64,000 bases of DNA from Epiperipatus broadwayi (Eukaryota; Onychophora; Udeonychophora; Euonychophora; Peripatidae): contig JAQFVV010000036.1 of NCBI GenBank assembly GCA_028023455.1, positions 4,527,576-4,591,575 of the forward strand, in the 5' to 3' direction. This document shows positions 49,968 through 63,359 of the stretch, piece by piece. The notes under the pieces were generated by a model. It saw only the letters and a program-made list of their open reading frames with translations. It did not search any database and was not told the DNA's origin. The position numbers were made by a program, and so were the translations under genes. Each line of letters opens with the position of its first letter. The first letter of the stretch is position 1.

Positions 49968-50192
49968 GCTTGTTTATGACGTTAGAATTTATTTTTTGTT
50001 ATGAACGACCGTTTTACTTACTTTTTGCTAGAAAAACAACTGTTCAGTAATTAGCCATCGCTGTCTTTATCTATCACAGATATATATCACAGTTTTTAAG
50101 TGTGAAAACGATTAGAATATGGGGAAAAAAAGATTATTAATAAGACCTTCGTTCTTGATGACTTAGGCATATATGCGCATGCGCATTCATTA

Positions 50193-50296
<104 letters not shown>

Positions 50297-53100
50297 GTAT
50301 ATTTGACGATAGGTATTGTGTGTATAGATGTGATAGAAATTATAATTATGAAACAAGAGGAGGTGGTACTTTGATTTCTATTAAAAAAGACATAAAGCAT
50401 AAACAGATAATTATTAATGATAATAATATTGAATCTTGTTGGATTGAAGTTAGTTTAAAAAATAAAAATAAAATATTGTTAGGTACTATATATCTTCGAC
50501 CTACTTTGTCAATGAATGATTTAGATGCATATTTAGTTAAGGTTGAGGATATATTGGTGAAATATAAATATGATATTATTATAGTTGGGGATTTTAATGA
50601 AGCTGATTACTCAAGACATAGTAATAAGAATGTTGATAATAGTAAACTTTATAGATTAAAAATTTTTGTTGAGTTGGTTAGTTTAATTCAACTTAATAGT
50701 ATTATTAATTTTAGGGGTGGTATGTTGGATTTATTGTTTAGCACTAAGAATGATTTGAAGTGCAAAGAGGCTGATCAAGCTATTTTGCCCCCTGATCCTT
50801 ATCATCCACCTTTGGAATTTGTAATAGATGGTTCTCATGAACATATAAAGCCTATGGTAAATAGTAAGAGAGATTACAAACATGGTGACTATTATGGCCT
50901 TTATAAAGCTTTTGAGGACATTGATTGGAATGTAATTTTGATGGAAAATGATCCAAATATAGCGGCAAATAATTTTGTTGGTATAGTTCAAAATTGTCTA
51001 GATCAATATATTCCTGTTAGGCATTATTTAAATACTAATAACAAATATCCTAAATGGTTTTCTAGGGAATTGTGTAAGGGCTTAAATAGAAAGCACAAAT
51101 ATCATAGGTTATATAAACTAACTAATGATAAAGAATTGTATAAGAAATTTAGTGGTTTGCGTGCTTATACTAAAACTCTTATGAAAAGAGATTATAATAA
51201 TAATTTAAATAGAGTTGAAGAAAATTTTAGGAATAATCCACAAATGTTTTGGAATTATATAAAAGATCTTAATATTGTTGGAAGTAAAAGTTGTAGATAT
51301 AATGTAATTAGGGCTTCTATGGATGATCTAGTCAATCATTTTACTAATATGTATTTAGATACTTCAAGTAATGATAATATGGTTGATATTAAATTTAATA
51401 AAGAGTTTTTGGAATATAGATGTTAATAAAATTGCAATTCCTGAAGTGTTTACTGCAATTTCTAAACTTAAATCAAAATCTTCTATGGGATATGATAATA
51501 TTCCTAATTTTATTATCAAGGGTTGTGCTGAATGTTTGGTAGCACCATTGCATTATATCATTAATTTATCAATTGAGAAAACTATTATTCCTGATATATT
51601 TAAGATAGCTAAGATTATACCAATTTTTAAAAAAGGGGATAGATCTGATTCTGGTAATTATAGACCTATTTCAATTCTGTCACCTTTTGCTAGAATTTAT
51701 GAAAGGTGTATTTATAGTAATATTATTGTAGATATGATTAAGGTATTACCTAGTTATCAGCATGTTTTTTTACCTGGTAGATCTGCTGAAACTAATTTAA
51801 TGGTGATATGTGATCATATTGCTCATGCCCTATCTGATCAGAAGCAATTAGATGTTGTATATTTTGATATGACTCAGGCATTTGACAAAGTTTCATATAT
51901 TAGACTCTTGTATAAACTTAAAATGTTGGGTGTTAGTCCTCATTTAGTTGAGTGGTTTTCCAATTATTTGAGGGATTGTAAATCTTATGTACATATGGAT
52001 AAAACTAATTCTCTTTTTTTTAATAATATGATAGGTGTTCCTCAGGGTGGAATATTAGCACCATTGCTTTTTAATGTTTATATGTGTGATCTTGATCATA
52101 GCATAAAAAATAGTATGATACTTACTTATGCTGATGATTGTAAGTTATTTAAAAGAATTATTACTTATAGTGATCATATTGAGGTTCAAAAGGATATAGA
52201 TAGTTTTATTATATGGTGCAGGTATAACAACATGGAGATTAACATTAATAAAACATGCATTGTTTCCTATACTAATAAAACTGAAAAATCTGTTTATCAA
52301 TATAAAATTGAGAATGGTGTTATTAAATATAAAGAGACTATATCTGATTTAGGAATTATATTTTGTAGCAATTTTACTTTTAATGCGCATATTAAATGTA
52401 TTATTAATAAAGCATACAGAAAGATGGGCTGTATTTTGAGATATGGGAGAGATTTATCTATTTCCATAAAATATAGGTTATTTTTTTCCCTTGTTGTTAC
52501 AGTTTTAGAATATAATTCTTGTATATGGAACTTCAATCTGATTAATATTCAGTCTAAAATATATAATATTGAAAAAAGATTTAATAAATTAATAATGGGT
52601 GAATGTCAAACTGTCAAAACAGTATTGAAAGAAAGGAGAATGTTGAAGGATATGATATTACTGAAAAAGTTGATTGATGGGAAAATTGATGTCAGTAACT
52701 GTATATCAAAAATAGAATTGAAAGTACCTTGTCATTTATTAAGAGAAATGCAAACTTTCAAGATTAGTATATGTAAAAATACTTTCTTTGGTAAATCAGT
52801 TATTAATAGATTGCAAATGGTATATAATCTAACTTTTAATAATATTGATATTTTTTGTGATCAATTTGTGATGAATGTTAAAAAACAACTAAATGTATAA
52901 TTATGAACATATATGTATATATAATTTTATGTATTTAGCTTGTATTTGATTATTATTGTTTTGTTTTTTTTGTGTTTTTTTTTAAATTTTAATTATTATC
53001 ATTGTTATTATTATTATTATTTTTTTTTATTGTGTATTTCTGTTAAAGTGTAAATGTTGAAATGCACATAATAAATGGATATTGAATTGAATTGAATTGA
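50297..53100 (+). mobile_element. CR1/L2/Jockey-like LINE, 5'-truncated, between (ATT)n tracts
   Basis: Starts inside the endonuclease coding region directly after (ATT)n and ends at a 3' UTR with AATAAATGG and an (ATTGA)n tail merging into the next (ATT)n tract. The coding part is 50298-52900. The closest relative in the window follows at 53328. Confidence 0.85.
50298..52900 (+). pseudogene. LINE ORF2 (endonuclease-reverse transcriptase), one frameshift
   Basis: Endonuclease remnant: GGGTLISIKK, VGDFNEADYS, and LDLLFST. The usual SDH is replaced by DPYHPP. The N-terminal 60 or so residues are missing. After a one-base shift near 51400-51410 the frame continues from SFWNIDVNK to 52900. Reverse transcriptase motifs follow: FKKGDRSDSGNYRPISILS, VVYFDMTQAFDKV, GVPQGGILAPLLFN and the active site YADD. 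The C-terminal part is open to the end. By comparison with the copy at 53328, the shift is an insertion here. Only the truncation and shift disable it, so insertion looks recent. Confidence 0.88.
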
Positions 53101-55204
<2,104 letters not shown>

Positions 55205-55380
55205 GTTTCAAAAGGCCTTTATTGTCTCAAAAGAAATACAAATTTTGCATTTACATAGTTTGTCTACATATAATATCCTGGATTGTCCATTATCATTTGA
55301 ACACCATTAGCAAATCAATTACTTATAATAGAAAGGAAAAAATTGTTGCTAAATCGTCCTTGTTGCTAATTTGACATGCA
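55205..55380 (-). mobile_element. 3' tail fragment of the minus-strand LINE family
   Basis: GTTTCAAAAGGCCTTTATTG at its (ATT)n junction resembles GTTTCAATAAAGGCTTTATTG at 44919, and the next bases are also similar. It is a copy of only about 176 bp, truncated at its 5' end, with (ATT)n on both sides. Confidence 0.65.
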
Positions 55381-55500
<120 letters not shown>

Positions 55501-55716
55501 AAGAAGTTATTTTTTATATTATGTTATATGATTTATTTAAGTATACAGTAAAAACAGATTAATGCATTAAACTTTTTCCATTTTTAATATTATGTTTAAT
55601 AAAAACAGTAAACATATTAATCCAAAACTGCATTTAAAATTTATAATTTGGCAATAATATTAATCCTATTACAAAATGACAGATCCATTGTTGGCTCCCG
55701 TGACAACTTTTGTAAT

Positions 55717-55854
55717 CACTCCTTCATTTATTTATTTTTTCATATGTCATAGCAACCGCCGGGAGGTGAACCCACAACCGTCTGCAACCAACTACTTGAT
55801 TGCAAGGTAGCTGCAATGACCTTTCGGCTAACAACGCTTGACACTCCTTCATTT
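55717..55854 (-). mobile_element. tRNA-derived SINE with 13-bp target-site duplication
   Basis: The SINE body is about 55735-55841. On the minus strand: GTCAAGCGTTGTTAGCC, A box, B box GGGTTCACCTCCC, GCTATGACATATG, and an A-rich tail. CACTCCTTCATTT at 55717-55729 is repeated exactly at 55842-55854, marking insertion by target-primed reverse transcription. Confidence 0.85.
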
Positions 55855-55859
55855 TAATA

Positions 55860-56940
55860 ATAAATCATTACTCTATATTACAATGATAGAAATTGTAATT
55901 GATAAGTTAGAAATATAAGTTTACAAATAAAATAAAAATTCTAAAACATCATATTTTACTTTTGCTTGTATTGATCAAAATGAATTTGATATAAAGACAA
56001 ATGACATTTTCATCATCGAATGATCAGCAGAAAAAGTGACTTCTGAACAAAATTATTTTTAATTGGAATTTATTTTTAAATTGTGAATGAATTAGAGGTT
56101 GATCTCTGATAAATCTATCAACTTCTGCTTTACAATATTAAAATTGCTTTATAATTTTTTGAATATCTCATAAAATCCTAAGATGGTGTCACTAACGATA
56201 TTTAGCAAACCATTTCACAAAGCACAGTGATTGATTGCAAGGCCGAATATTTTTTTGTTTCATTACACTACAATTTATTAATGTCTGCTTTATAAAAATC
56301 AAACATTTACATATAAAATAAAAGAGTAATCGTATATATTTTTAGATAATTTATTATGCAATTATTGGATAAAAAAATTATGAATCTGAATACCCCCCCC
56401 CCCCAATCAGGTTTTTAATTCTGAAAACTTTCTCTATGTAATCTCACACATGATCTTGTAAAAAATTACAAAAAACAAATCCATCAAACATACAAGGTAG
56501 GAGTAAAATTCTTTGATATTATTGTCTATTTGATTGTACTGACATTGATAGCTTTTTTATTTAAAAAAACAATATTCAAAAGTATATGATTTTACTGTTT
56601 TGCTTTTTTTTTTTAAAAAGTAAAATATCTCAATTGATGGCTGCACAAACATGATTTAATGCAAGAGTTCCCAAATTTGTTGATATCGCCCACCTCGGAT
56701 TGATTTGAATTTTCTAGAGGCTGATAATTTCAATAAAAAAAATTGGGAGTCTATGATAGCAAAAATTGCCCCCCTTACTATTGCTATTTGTTTGTTTCTA
56801 GAAACTATCTATGATTACCAATAGGTACGTAATTTAGAAGTAAAATAATTAAAAAAACACACTTTTTTGATTAAACCACACTACGTACCAATCTTGTGAA
56901 CAAAAAGGTAAAATGTGTCATTAAAAGAATCACATGTAAG
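55860..56940. other. A+T-rich stretch upstream of the split gene
   Basis: Contains a C12 run near 56393. Nothing else recognised. No clear promoter element was seen. Confidence 0.4.
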
Positions 56941-56941
56941 A

Positions 56942-57483
56942 ATGCGTGGCAATACACGTATCACAAACATGTCTGTGGATTGTTATATCGAACGTATCAA
57001 AACAAGTGCGGTCATGAAAAACCGTTTCATGTCTGGACTTGCTCACGGTAGGACAATACTATTTGATATTAACAGAATCTATTAGTCTTGTATGGTCATG
57101 CTTTTATAAAACTCTATAAATTGATTCTTTTGATATGACTTATTTTTTGTGATTTGAACTTTGAATATAATTATTTATTGAGAAGCCATACTACAAAAAG
57201 GAAATCAGAGGATGCAGTTTACTTATTTGTGTTTGAACAAAAATCTTCTGTTTCAAGTAAGTACATACTTTATTGTTTGTTTGAATCTCAGGGGTCTTCG
57301 AAATTGTATATCAATAAATGGTATTTCTTACATGATGGAACCAAAAAAAAAGTGCAGACAGTACAGCTTAGACATTTAAACCTGCTTCAGAGCAGACATC
57401 GATTACATATCACAGAATATGGAGATTTGAGAATGCAACTCACTGATTTAAAAACGGACATAAATAAATTGTTGGCAGATTAG
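56942..57483 (+). CDS. small three-exon gene, product unknown (about 123 residues)
   Basis: Proposed exons: 56942-57047, 57183-57256, 57292-57483. Donors are G|GTAGGA and A|GTAAGTAC. Acceptors are ATTGAG and AATCTCAG. Introns are 135 and 35 bp. Phases match: exon 1 leaves one base, exon 2 restores phase 0. The protein runs MRGNTRITNMSVDCYIERIK at its start, GSSKLYINKWYFLHDG after intron 2, and DLKTDINKLLAD at its end. The C-terminal half is charged and may be helical. ATG at 56942 is the first in frame after a stop at 56909; 56969 is an alternative. AATAAA at 57612-57617 fits a 3' end. A 109-codon unspliced frame (57154-57483) shares exon 3 only. I recognise no family. The 35-bp intron is the weakest point. 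Confidence 0.5.
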
Positions 57484-57611
57484 GTCCACCTATCGCATTA
57501 TATTCAGTTTTCCAAGAATTATTCTTATTTTTATAATTCAGATTAAAATCATCCATTGTTGACGTTTAATTCTGTCTGAATATGATAATATTTTACTTCA
57601 TTTCTATGTTT

Positions 57612-57617
57612 AATAAA
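57612..57617 (+). terminator. poly(A) signal of the split gene
   Basis: AATAAA 129 bases after the stop codon, followed by a T-rich stretch. It fits the 3' end of the gene at 56942. Confidence 0.5.
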
Positions 57618-57639
57618 GTAATTTCAATATTTGTACTTA

Positions 57640-60185
57640 TTTTGAATTTACATATTCATTTCATAAATGTCAAAAAATTAAACAAAGATCTAATTTTTTT
57701 TTTTGCTTTAATTTTTATTAATACAGGTTTCCATATTAAATGTTGCACAAGATAATGCCATATTCTGTAGTTCTTTTATCTTTTTCAATCATTAATTACA
57801 AGTGATTAAAATGAAAAGTTTGATATCTAGTAAAACATTTAATATTGAGTAATGTACAAATTTATTAATTTGAGTAAGTAAAGTAAATGACTAGGGGGTC
57901 GACGTTTTAAAAAGCTTTTGGTGCAGGGATATGCGGCCGAAAAAACGTCTGGGAACTTGATTTAAAGGAGATGACTACAGCAATTTATTTGACTGAAGTT
58001 CTTTATATCACTTTAGGAAAGATTTAATACTTGTTAAACAATTCTTATTTTAAAACAATTATGAATTTATTAAAAAGCTATGCAAAAACTTAATCTTTTC
58101 ACTATTCCATAAATATTATTGAAGATATCTTACAAATGACCTTGTTTCCAGAGAATAAATGTCTAAACTCATCAAACATATAGATGCTGAAAAATTACTT
58201 CGACTTTGAAACTTGGAAAATATTAGCCTCTTCATATATATTTTTTTAAATAAATAAGTAGGGAGTACCATGCATATGTCATTTTGCTGTTGTTGTTTTT
58301 TTTAAAAAATCTTACCAAAATATCATCATTACATATAACCAATCATCAAATAGTACCGTCTCCAAATAAAGTTCATGCCAAAGTAGAAATGAGCTAATAT
58401 AATATCTAGTCTAATAAATGATTAATAATCATCATTAATATATTTATTAAAAGTGAATGGTATAAACGATGAGAATGCAGGAAGCTTGACACTACATATG
58501 TGTGTGCTATTATTAATTGTTGAATATATTTAGAAAGTTTAATTATAAATGTATTTAAACACACATTGATTACATTACAACTTTAAATTATCGTAATAGA
58601 TTTCTAACTATAAAATCTTTCCATTGACTCGTTGTAAATCAAAAGATTTCGCGAATATTAATTAATGTGTAATAAGAAATGTGGAGTTAATCAGTGAAGT
58701 AATGAATAGCTTCATACTCTCAGATCTAACCGCTTCAGCTTCATCTACTTAAAAAGAAAATAAGTTGAAGTAAAGAAGGGTTTCCCTCTTTTCTTCCAAA
58801 GCGTAAGCTTGTTGTTTAAGATCTGTAGATGTCCCTAATATCGCATTTTTACACGCATATTCTTGAGGTTACAGCCTTAGTAAATATTACTTAGAAGTTT
58901 TTTTTTTTTTTTTGTCTAAAGACATTCAGTTCTTAATATTAGATGATAGAAATACTCCAACAAAGAATCAATAATAATAAAATGAGTGTGCATCCACAAA
59001 TACTCTACCAAAGTGTTCATATTGTATAACTAACTTTATATTAGCTTTATTAGTAAATGATATGTATTAATTTGTTTTTAGTCAAAAATTGAATGTCAAA
59101 TAAAAGCAGTGCAGCGTTTAAAAAAATAATACTTTGAGGTAGTTAACTGATAACATTGCTGAAAGCACTCATTTATAGTGCTTGGATTATCTTTTTGCTT
59201 ACTATCAAGTCTCAAATTCTAAAGAACTAAGTTTTGAATCCAAGCCAAACCATTTATGTAATTATTATACATTGGCACAAGATCAGTCTTCATATTATTT
59301 AATAACGTTTTTTTTCCCTAATGTTAACCCCCCCCCCCATCAGTTAAGCAGATTAACTTAGTTTCAACACTTTAGGTCTTTTTGCATTTAATGTTTTTTT
59401 TTCTTGATAATAAGAAATCACGGGAATAAACGTACATTGTATATAAAATGTGGACATCATCAGCTTTTGTTAATCCTGTTAATGTAGAAAACTACAAACT
59501 TGTTTTTTTTTAACAACTAACCGTTTTCTCTTTTTGATAAATCTTATTTGTTCAATACAAGGAAAAGAAAAATCAATTATTCGTAATTTACTGCTTATTT
59601 TGACACAATGGTGAAAGAAATAATTACGCCGTTCAAAATAGCACTGCTAATTATATTCAATTCATCACTGTTAAAAATAAATAAAAACTGTCAAAAGAAA
59701 AATCAAAATAACTAAGTAATAGTTTTTTTATTGATTGTCAAATACAACAGCCATAGTTAAAACTCTTTTTAGTAAATAACAATTAAAACGAATAAGTAAA
59801 TAAACATCTGACAAGGCCTTTAACTTCCTCGCGTTATTTTATTATATTACAACGTCATCAGCAATTATGCCATTAAATGTATATAACAAATAAAAATAAA
59901 ATAATGGCGCAAATTTACTGTAATAATATTAAACTGTTTGTTTATTCATTGAGAAATGGTGGAGTCAGGTTGTAATGCTCGTGCAACGAAAGCAACAACA
60001 AAAGTTTTGATTCAGACATCTTTAACATTGAATACGTTATTATATACCGATACGTTAAATCACTCAGGGCTTAAAATTGTTGGTCATGTAACGTTCACCC
60101 ACCCATGGGAAAAATAATTGAGCTTCAGTTCAGGGAACTTTAGTTCTGGAATCTTCCATATTATCATTAAACTGTACAAGATTTT
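57640..60185. other. A+T-rich non-coding stretch
   Basis: Holds the dispersed repeat listed at 58815 and C/T homopolymers near 59330. Otherwise nothing is recognised. Confidence 0.4.
58815..58890 (+). repeat. dispersed ~80-bp repeat, second copy
   Basis: GTTTAAGATCTGTAGATGTC through ACAGCCTTAGTAAATATTAC, a diverged copy of 35330-35412. Confidence 0.55.
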
Positions 60186-60312
60186 AAAATCATTGTATAT
60201 ATATTAAAAATACAGAGAATATGAACTCGGACATTCAAGCACCTGTCAACTATCAACACTATCTCATATCACTGATACGCATGATCACACATATGTAGAA
60301 ATATAAGTAATC

Positions 60313-60355
60313 ACCAATATCGTATTTCGTGCTGAACCAGCACTTATCAGTTAGT
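60313..60355 (-). ncRNA. hammerhead ribozyme, family B, G8 mutated
   Basis: Minus strand: stem I ACUAA/UUGGU, stem II GUGCUG/CAGCAC (6 perfect pairs including G10.1-C11.1), GAAA (plus 60325-60328), and A17 at plus 60318. The core reads CUGAUAA (plus 60344-60350), with G8 replaced by A. G8 is a catalytic residue, so it is probably inactive. Confidence 0.75.
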
Positions 60356-60568
60356 CCAGATTATCATCTCCCACACATATTATAATCAGTGCTCAGTTTA
60401 TATTAAGATAACAAATTTTCATACTCTAATGAAGATTTTCAATGGTATGAATGGCTGAAAAGTTGGAGGTTGGAGTAGATTGAAGCCTATCCATTAAAAT
60501 ATGAAGATTTGCTATCTTAATATAAACTGAGCAGTGATTATATATGTGTGTGAAAGATGATAATCTGG

Positions 60569-60612
60569 ACCAACTGACGACTGCTGATTCAGCATACAAT
60601 ACCAATATTGGT
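60569..60612 (+). ncRNA. hammerhead relic, family B
   Basis: Stem I ACCAA/UUGGU and core CUGACGA (60574-60580) are intact. GAAA is changed to ACAA (60596-60599) and stem III is disrupted. Confidence 0.65.
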
Positions 60613-60673
60613 GATTATTTATCTTTTCTACATCTGTATAGTCATGTGTATCAGTGGTATGAGATAGTGTGGA

Positions 60674-60709
60674 TAGTTGATGGGTACTTGAAAGTCTGAG
60701 TTCAAATCT
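60674..60709 (+). promoter_or_regulatory. tRNA-like internal promoter of the family B SINE
   Basis: AGTTCAAATCT (60699-60709) fits the pol III B-box consensus RGTTCRANNCY at every position. TAGTTGATGGG (60674-60684) is a fair A box but is closer than usual. TAGTGTGGATAG at 60665 is an alternative. Confidence 0.45.
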
Positions 60710-61174
60710 CCTATATTTACAATTAAGCTCCAGGTATATGAAGAATGTCTGTATTTCATATATTTATATATTGCAAATGTGTTTTGCTTAATTCTGACTA
60801 TATTAAATTATTCTTCCTAAACATCGCTCAAAAATAGCATAATTATGCCAGTTAAAATTTTCCATCTATACTATTCTATTTGGCTTTTTTTTTCACTTAA
60901 AAGGCTTCATTGACATAATACTTTTAAAAAAATATATATTTTTTCGTAACATTGGGGAAAAAATAATTATCAGTATTATGTTGTTGTTTTTTTTTTTTTT
61001 TGTATAAAATTATGGACTACATAAAGTTAGATGTCATTCTGTATTTTTTGCATATCATTCTTCACTATGATTAGGATTATTAAACTGAATATTAATTAAT
61101 ATTGCTGTCGCTCATTCGTTTGAAATTATTATTATTATTATTATTTTTCATTTTAAAATGATTGTACAGAAAAT

Positions 61175-61415
61175 AGGTTTTGGGTGTTTTATGCTGGGTT
61201 TGGAAAAAGATAAGGGAGATCTAGATAGAAAGACCACGGAGTGGACAAAGATGATGTTATGGAAATGGGATGGAGCAGGACAGAGACGAATATAGAAAAA
61301 ACTTAGACTGGGGAATGGAAAGGAAAGGGAAAATGTCTAACAGATTTCTCTGTAAATAGTGGCTGAGAAATTCCTGTGATAAAGGAAAAGCCATAGCACA
61401 TCGCGTCGCATGTAC
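61175..61415 (+). pseudogene. LINE 3'-end fragment (zinc-knuckle LINE family)
   Basis: Third copy of the 34865 family: TTTATGCTGGGTTTGGAAAA, AAATGGGATGGAGCAGGA, then the UTR ending near AGCACATCGCGTCGCATG. Diverged and 5'-truncated, with no domain left. Confidence 0.6.
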
Positions 61416-62439
61416 AATAATCTATTACTTGGATATTTATTTCAATTTAGGGTTATACACCGGATTATATATATCCATACGTAAATGGAAGTGAATGTAT
61501 AATTATTTTTTTCTAGTTGTACATATTTAGTAAAACACCCACACCATAATTATAATTATTTATATTATATTTAGACTATTCTGTTTTTGTTTTTTATTAT
61601 TATCATTAAGATAAATAAATGAGTGAGCATAATTTAGGTAATTAAATAACTTTCAAACTTTGTACACTTTAATATAAAATAAAATGCAAATTTTTTAGAA
61701 ACTATTTTAAATATTAAAATGTCTTAAGGGGGTTTTCTTTATTAATATCAACTACTTTTTATCACTCCATTAAAATCAAACATTGATTCAGTTAATTTAA
61801 ATAAATATTCAAAACATTTAATGTAGAATTTTATAAATATGCGCATATCTAAAAGTTGTTAAAAATTAAAAAAAATCAATAAGATTTTTTTTTAATGTTT
61901 GTGTTTTTTATGGAGGTCTGTATCTGTTTGCCATGACCAGAGGCAGATCAAGCCAAGTGGAGGTCCCAAGCGGTAAAAATTTCGGGACCCTTAAACCCAA
62001 GTTAGAAAAAAAAATTCAAGAAACTCTCATTAAGTTATTAACAAAAAAAAAAAGTAATCAAAAATCTCATAGCATAACACATGGAATGAATTTATTAAAC
62101 ATTTTTTACATGAATTTCCATCTTGCTTTATTTTTTGTATATTAATCAATTATTTTTGTAGTGTCAATTCAGCTTAAAATTTCCTGCTCTATAAACAGAA
62201 TAGCCATATTATTTAATCTTTCTTCTCCCATAGTTCTCCTTAGCACGCTATAAAACAGAAAACGGTCCTTCTCCTGATGCATTAGATAAGGGAATTGTTA
62301 AAAATAATTTTTAATATTTCAACATTCAGAAATGTGCAAGATATTTATTTCTTTGGCAGCTGGATAGATGTCTGGTATAGTTTTTATGGTGATCTCATTT
62401 CTTTTAGAAATATTAAAAAAATTGAACTTCAAAATTACA

Positions 62440-62600
62440 AACATTAATGTCTGAACCTATCCTAGCACTTCTCTGAGGAGTGCCAGAACATGAAACCATG
62501 GTCAGAAGTTGGGGGGGGGGGTCCTGACAGAGATATTTTAAATGTTTTCTCTAACTAAACATTTATCACAAAGCTTGTTGAGGAATTGGCAATCCTCATA
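62440..62600 (+). mobile_element. hammerhead element family A, diverged fragment
   Basis: Resembles the array unit read from its ribozyme side: GAAACCATGGTC, AGATATTTTAAAT, then AAGCTTGTTGAGGA. It sits inside the hAT-like element and includes a G10 run at 62511-62520. Confidence 0.65.
62467..62509 (+). ncRNA. hammerhead ribozyme with a different stem I
   Basis: Stem I ACUUCU (62467-62472) pairs perfectly with AGAAGU (62504-62509). Core CUGAGGA at 62473-62479, stem II GUG/CAU (one G-U pair), GAAA at 62492-62495, stem III ACC-AU-GGU, and C17 at 62503. All core bases fit. Both strands of stem I differ from the other family A copies yet still pair, which is strong covariation support. Confidence 0.85.
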
Positions 62601-63359
62601 ACTTACAAGATTAATGTTATTTTTGTAAATATCCTTAAACTTTAATATCTCATTCTTTTTTTTTTTTCTGTTGACAAATCCCAATCCAAAAATATTCAAA
62701 AAGGCTCTACAACAACGTCATACATCTGAGTTCATCGATATAGTTCTGCCTTAGTCCTATTACATATGACATAAAATGAATTGACTATGGAATTTTTGTC
62801 TTATTGTAAATTGATGCCTGACTTTCTTTTGTAAAATAGTTTAAAAACTTTTAGCCCCACAAGCAATGCCTACTAAAAATACTTTTTTATGATAATGTTG
62901 TTGAGATATTAACAAAGAAAATTCATTTTTATTTGTCTCCAACCAAAATATAATTTAGAAAAAAACCCGCTGGAGATAAATCAGCTTCAGGAAAACATCA
63001 AAATTCATTTATGATAATTTATTCAAAAGCAGAGTATTTAAATGTAAATCAAATTATTATTTTGGGAGGGGTCGAATTTTTTGTGTAATTAAATATACAT
63101 ATACTTAATTTGGGCCTATTTATGCTATACTAGTTTAACCCCCTGATGTCCAGTTAAAAGTTAGAATCTCACCAAAACTGAAATAAATTTCCTTCCAAAC
63201 CTTAAATAATAACCTTTATAAGAGTGTTCATTGCATACAAAAAATAATTTTCCTTGAATTCTAATGGAAAGACATTTTAAAACATTGGGGCCCCTTAGTT
63301 TTTTGGGGCCCTATGCAGCTGCTTAGTCCACTTACCACTTAATTTGACTCTTGTCATGA

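Larger units (their letters stand above)
44918..50192 (-). mobile_element. 5.3-kb two-ORF LINE inserted in (ATT)n
   Basis: Runs on the minus strand from the (ATT)n tract at 50195 to the one at 44917. Layout: about 220 bp 5' UTR, ORF1 (49967-48444), ORF2 (48415-45298), and about 380 bp 3' UTR with AATAAA near the end. The 3' terminus contains a hairpin (44923-44939). It may be nearly full length. The ORF1 and ORF2 layout, APE endonuclease and C-terminal knuckle fit the L1/Tx1 or I/Jockey side of LINEs. I do not assign a clade. Confidence 0.85.
60215..60760. mobile_element. hammerhead SINE family B, inverted pair
   Basis: A minus-strand copy (about 60215-60440) and a plus-strand copy (about 60445-60760) join head to head through GATAACAAATTTTCATAC and its inverse. 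Each has a hammerhead (60313-60355, 60569-60612). The outer tails carry GAGTTCAAATCTCC-type B boxes. It is the most complete view of the family B tail in the window, ending ATTAAGCTCCAGGTATATG. Confidence 0.7.
61938..63353. mobile_element. probable non-autonomous hAT-type DNA transposon
   Basis: The ends CAGAGGCAGATCAAG (61938-61952) and, inverted, CAAGAGTCAAATTAAG (63338-63353) form imperfect terminal inverted repeats, followed inward by GGTCCC or GGGGCCCC blocks on each side. CATGAC flanks both ends, compatible with a decayed 8-bp target duplication. CAGNGGC..AAG ends rich in GGGGCCC are common in the hAT group. The 1.4-kb interior has no transposase frame and contains a family A hammerhead fragment. 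Confidence 0.5.

Noticed and set aside
57154-57483. Unspliced 109-residue protein as the preferred model
   Set aside because: It reads through a strong GTAAGT donor and CAG acceptor and has no good upstream context. The spliced three-exon model keeps phase and starts earlier. It remains the main alternative.
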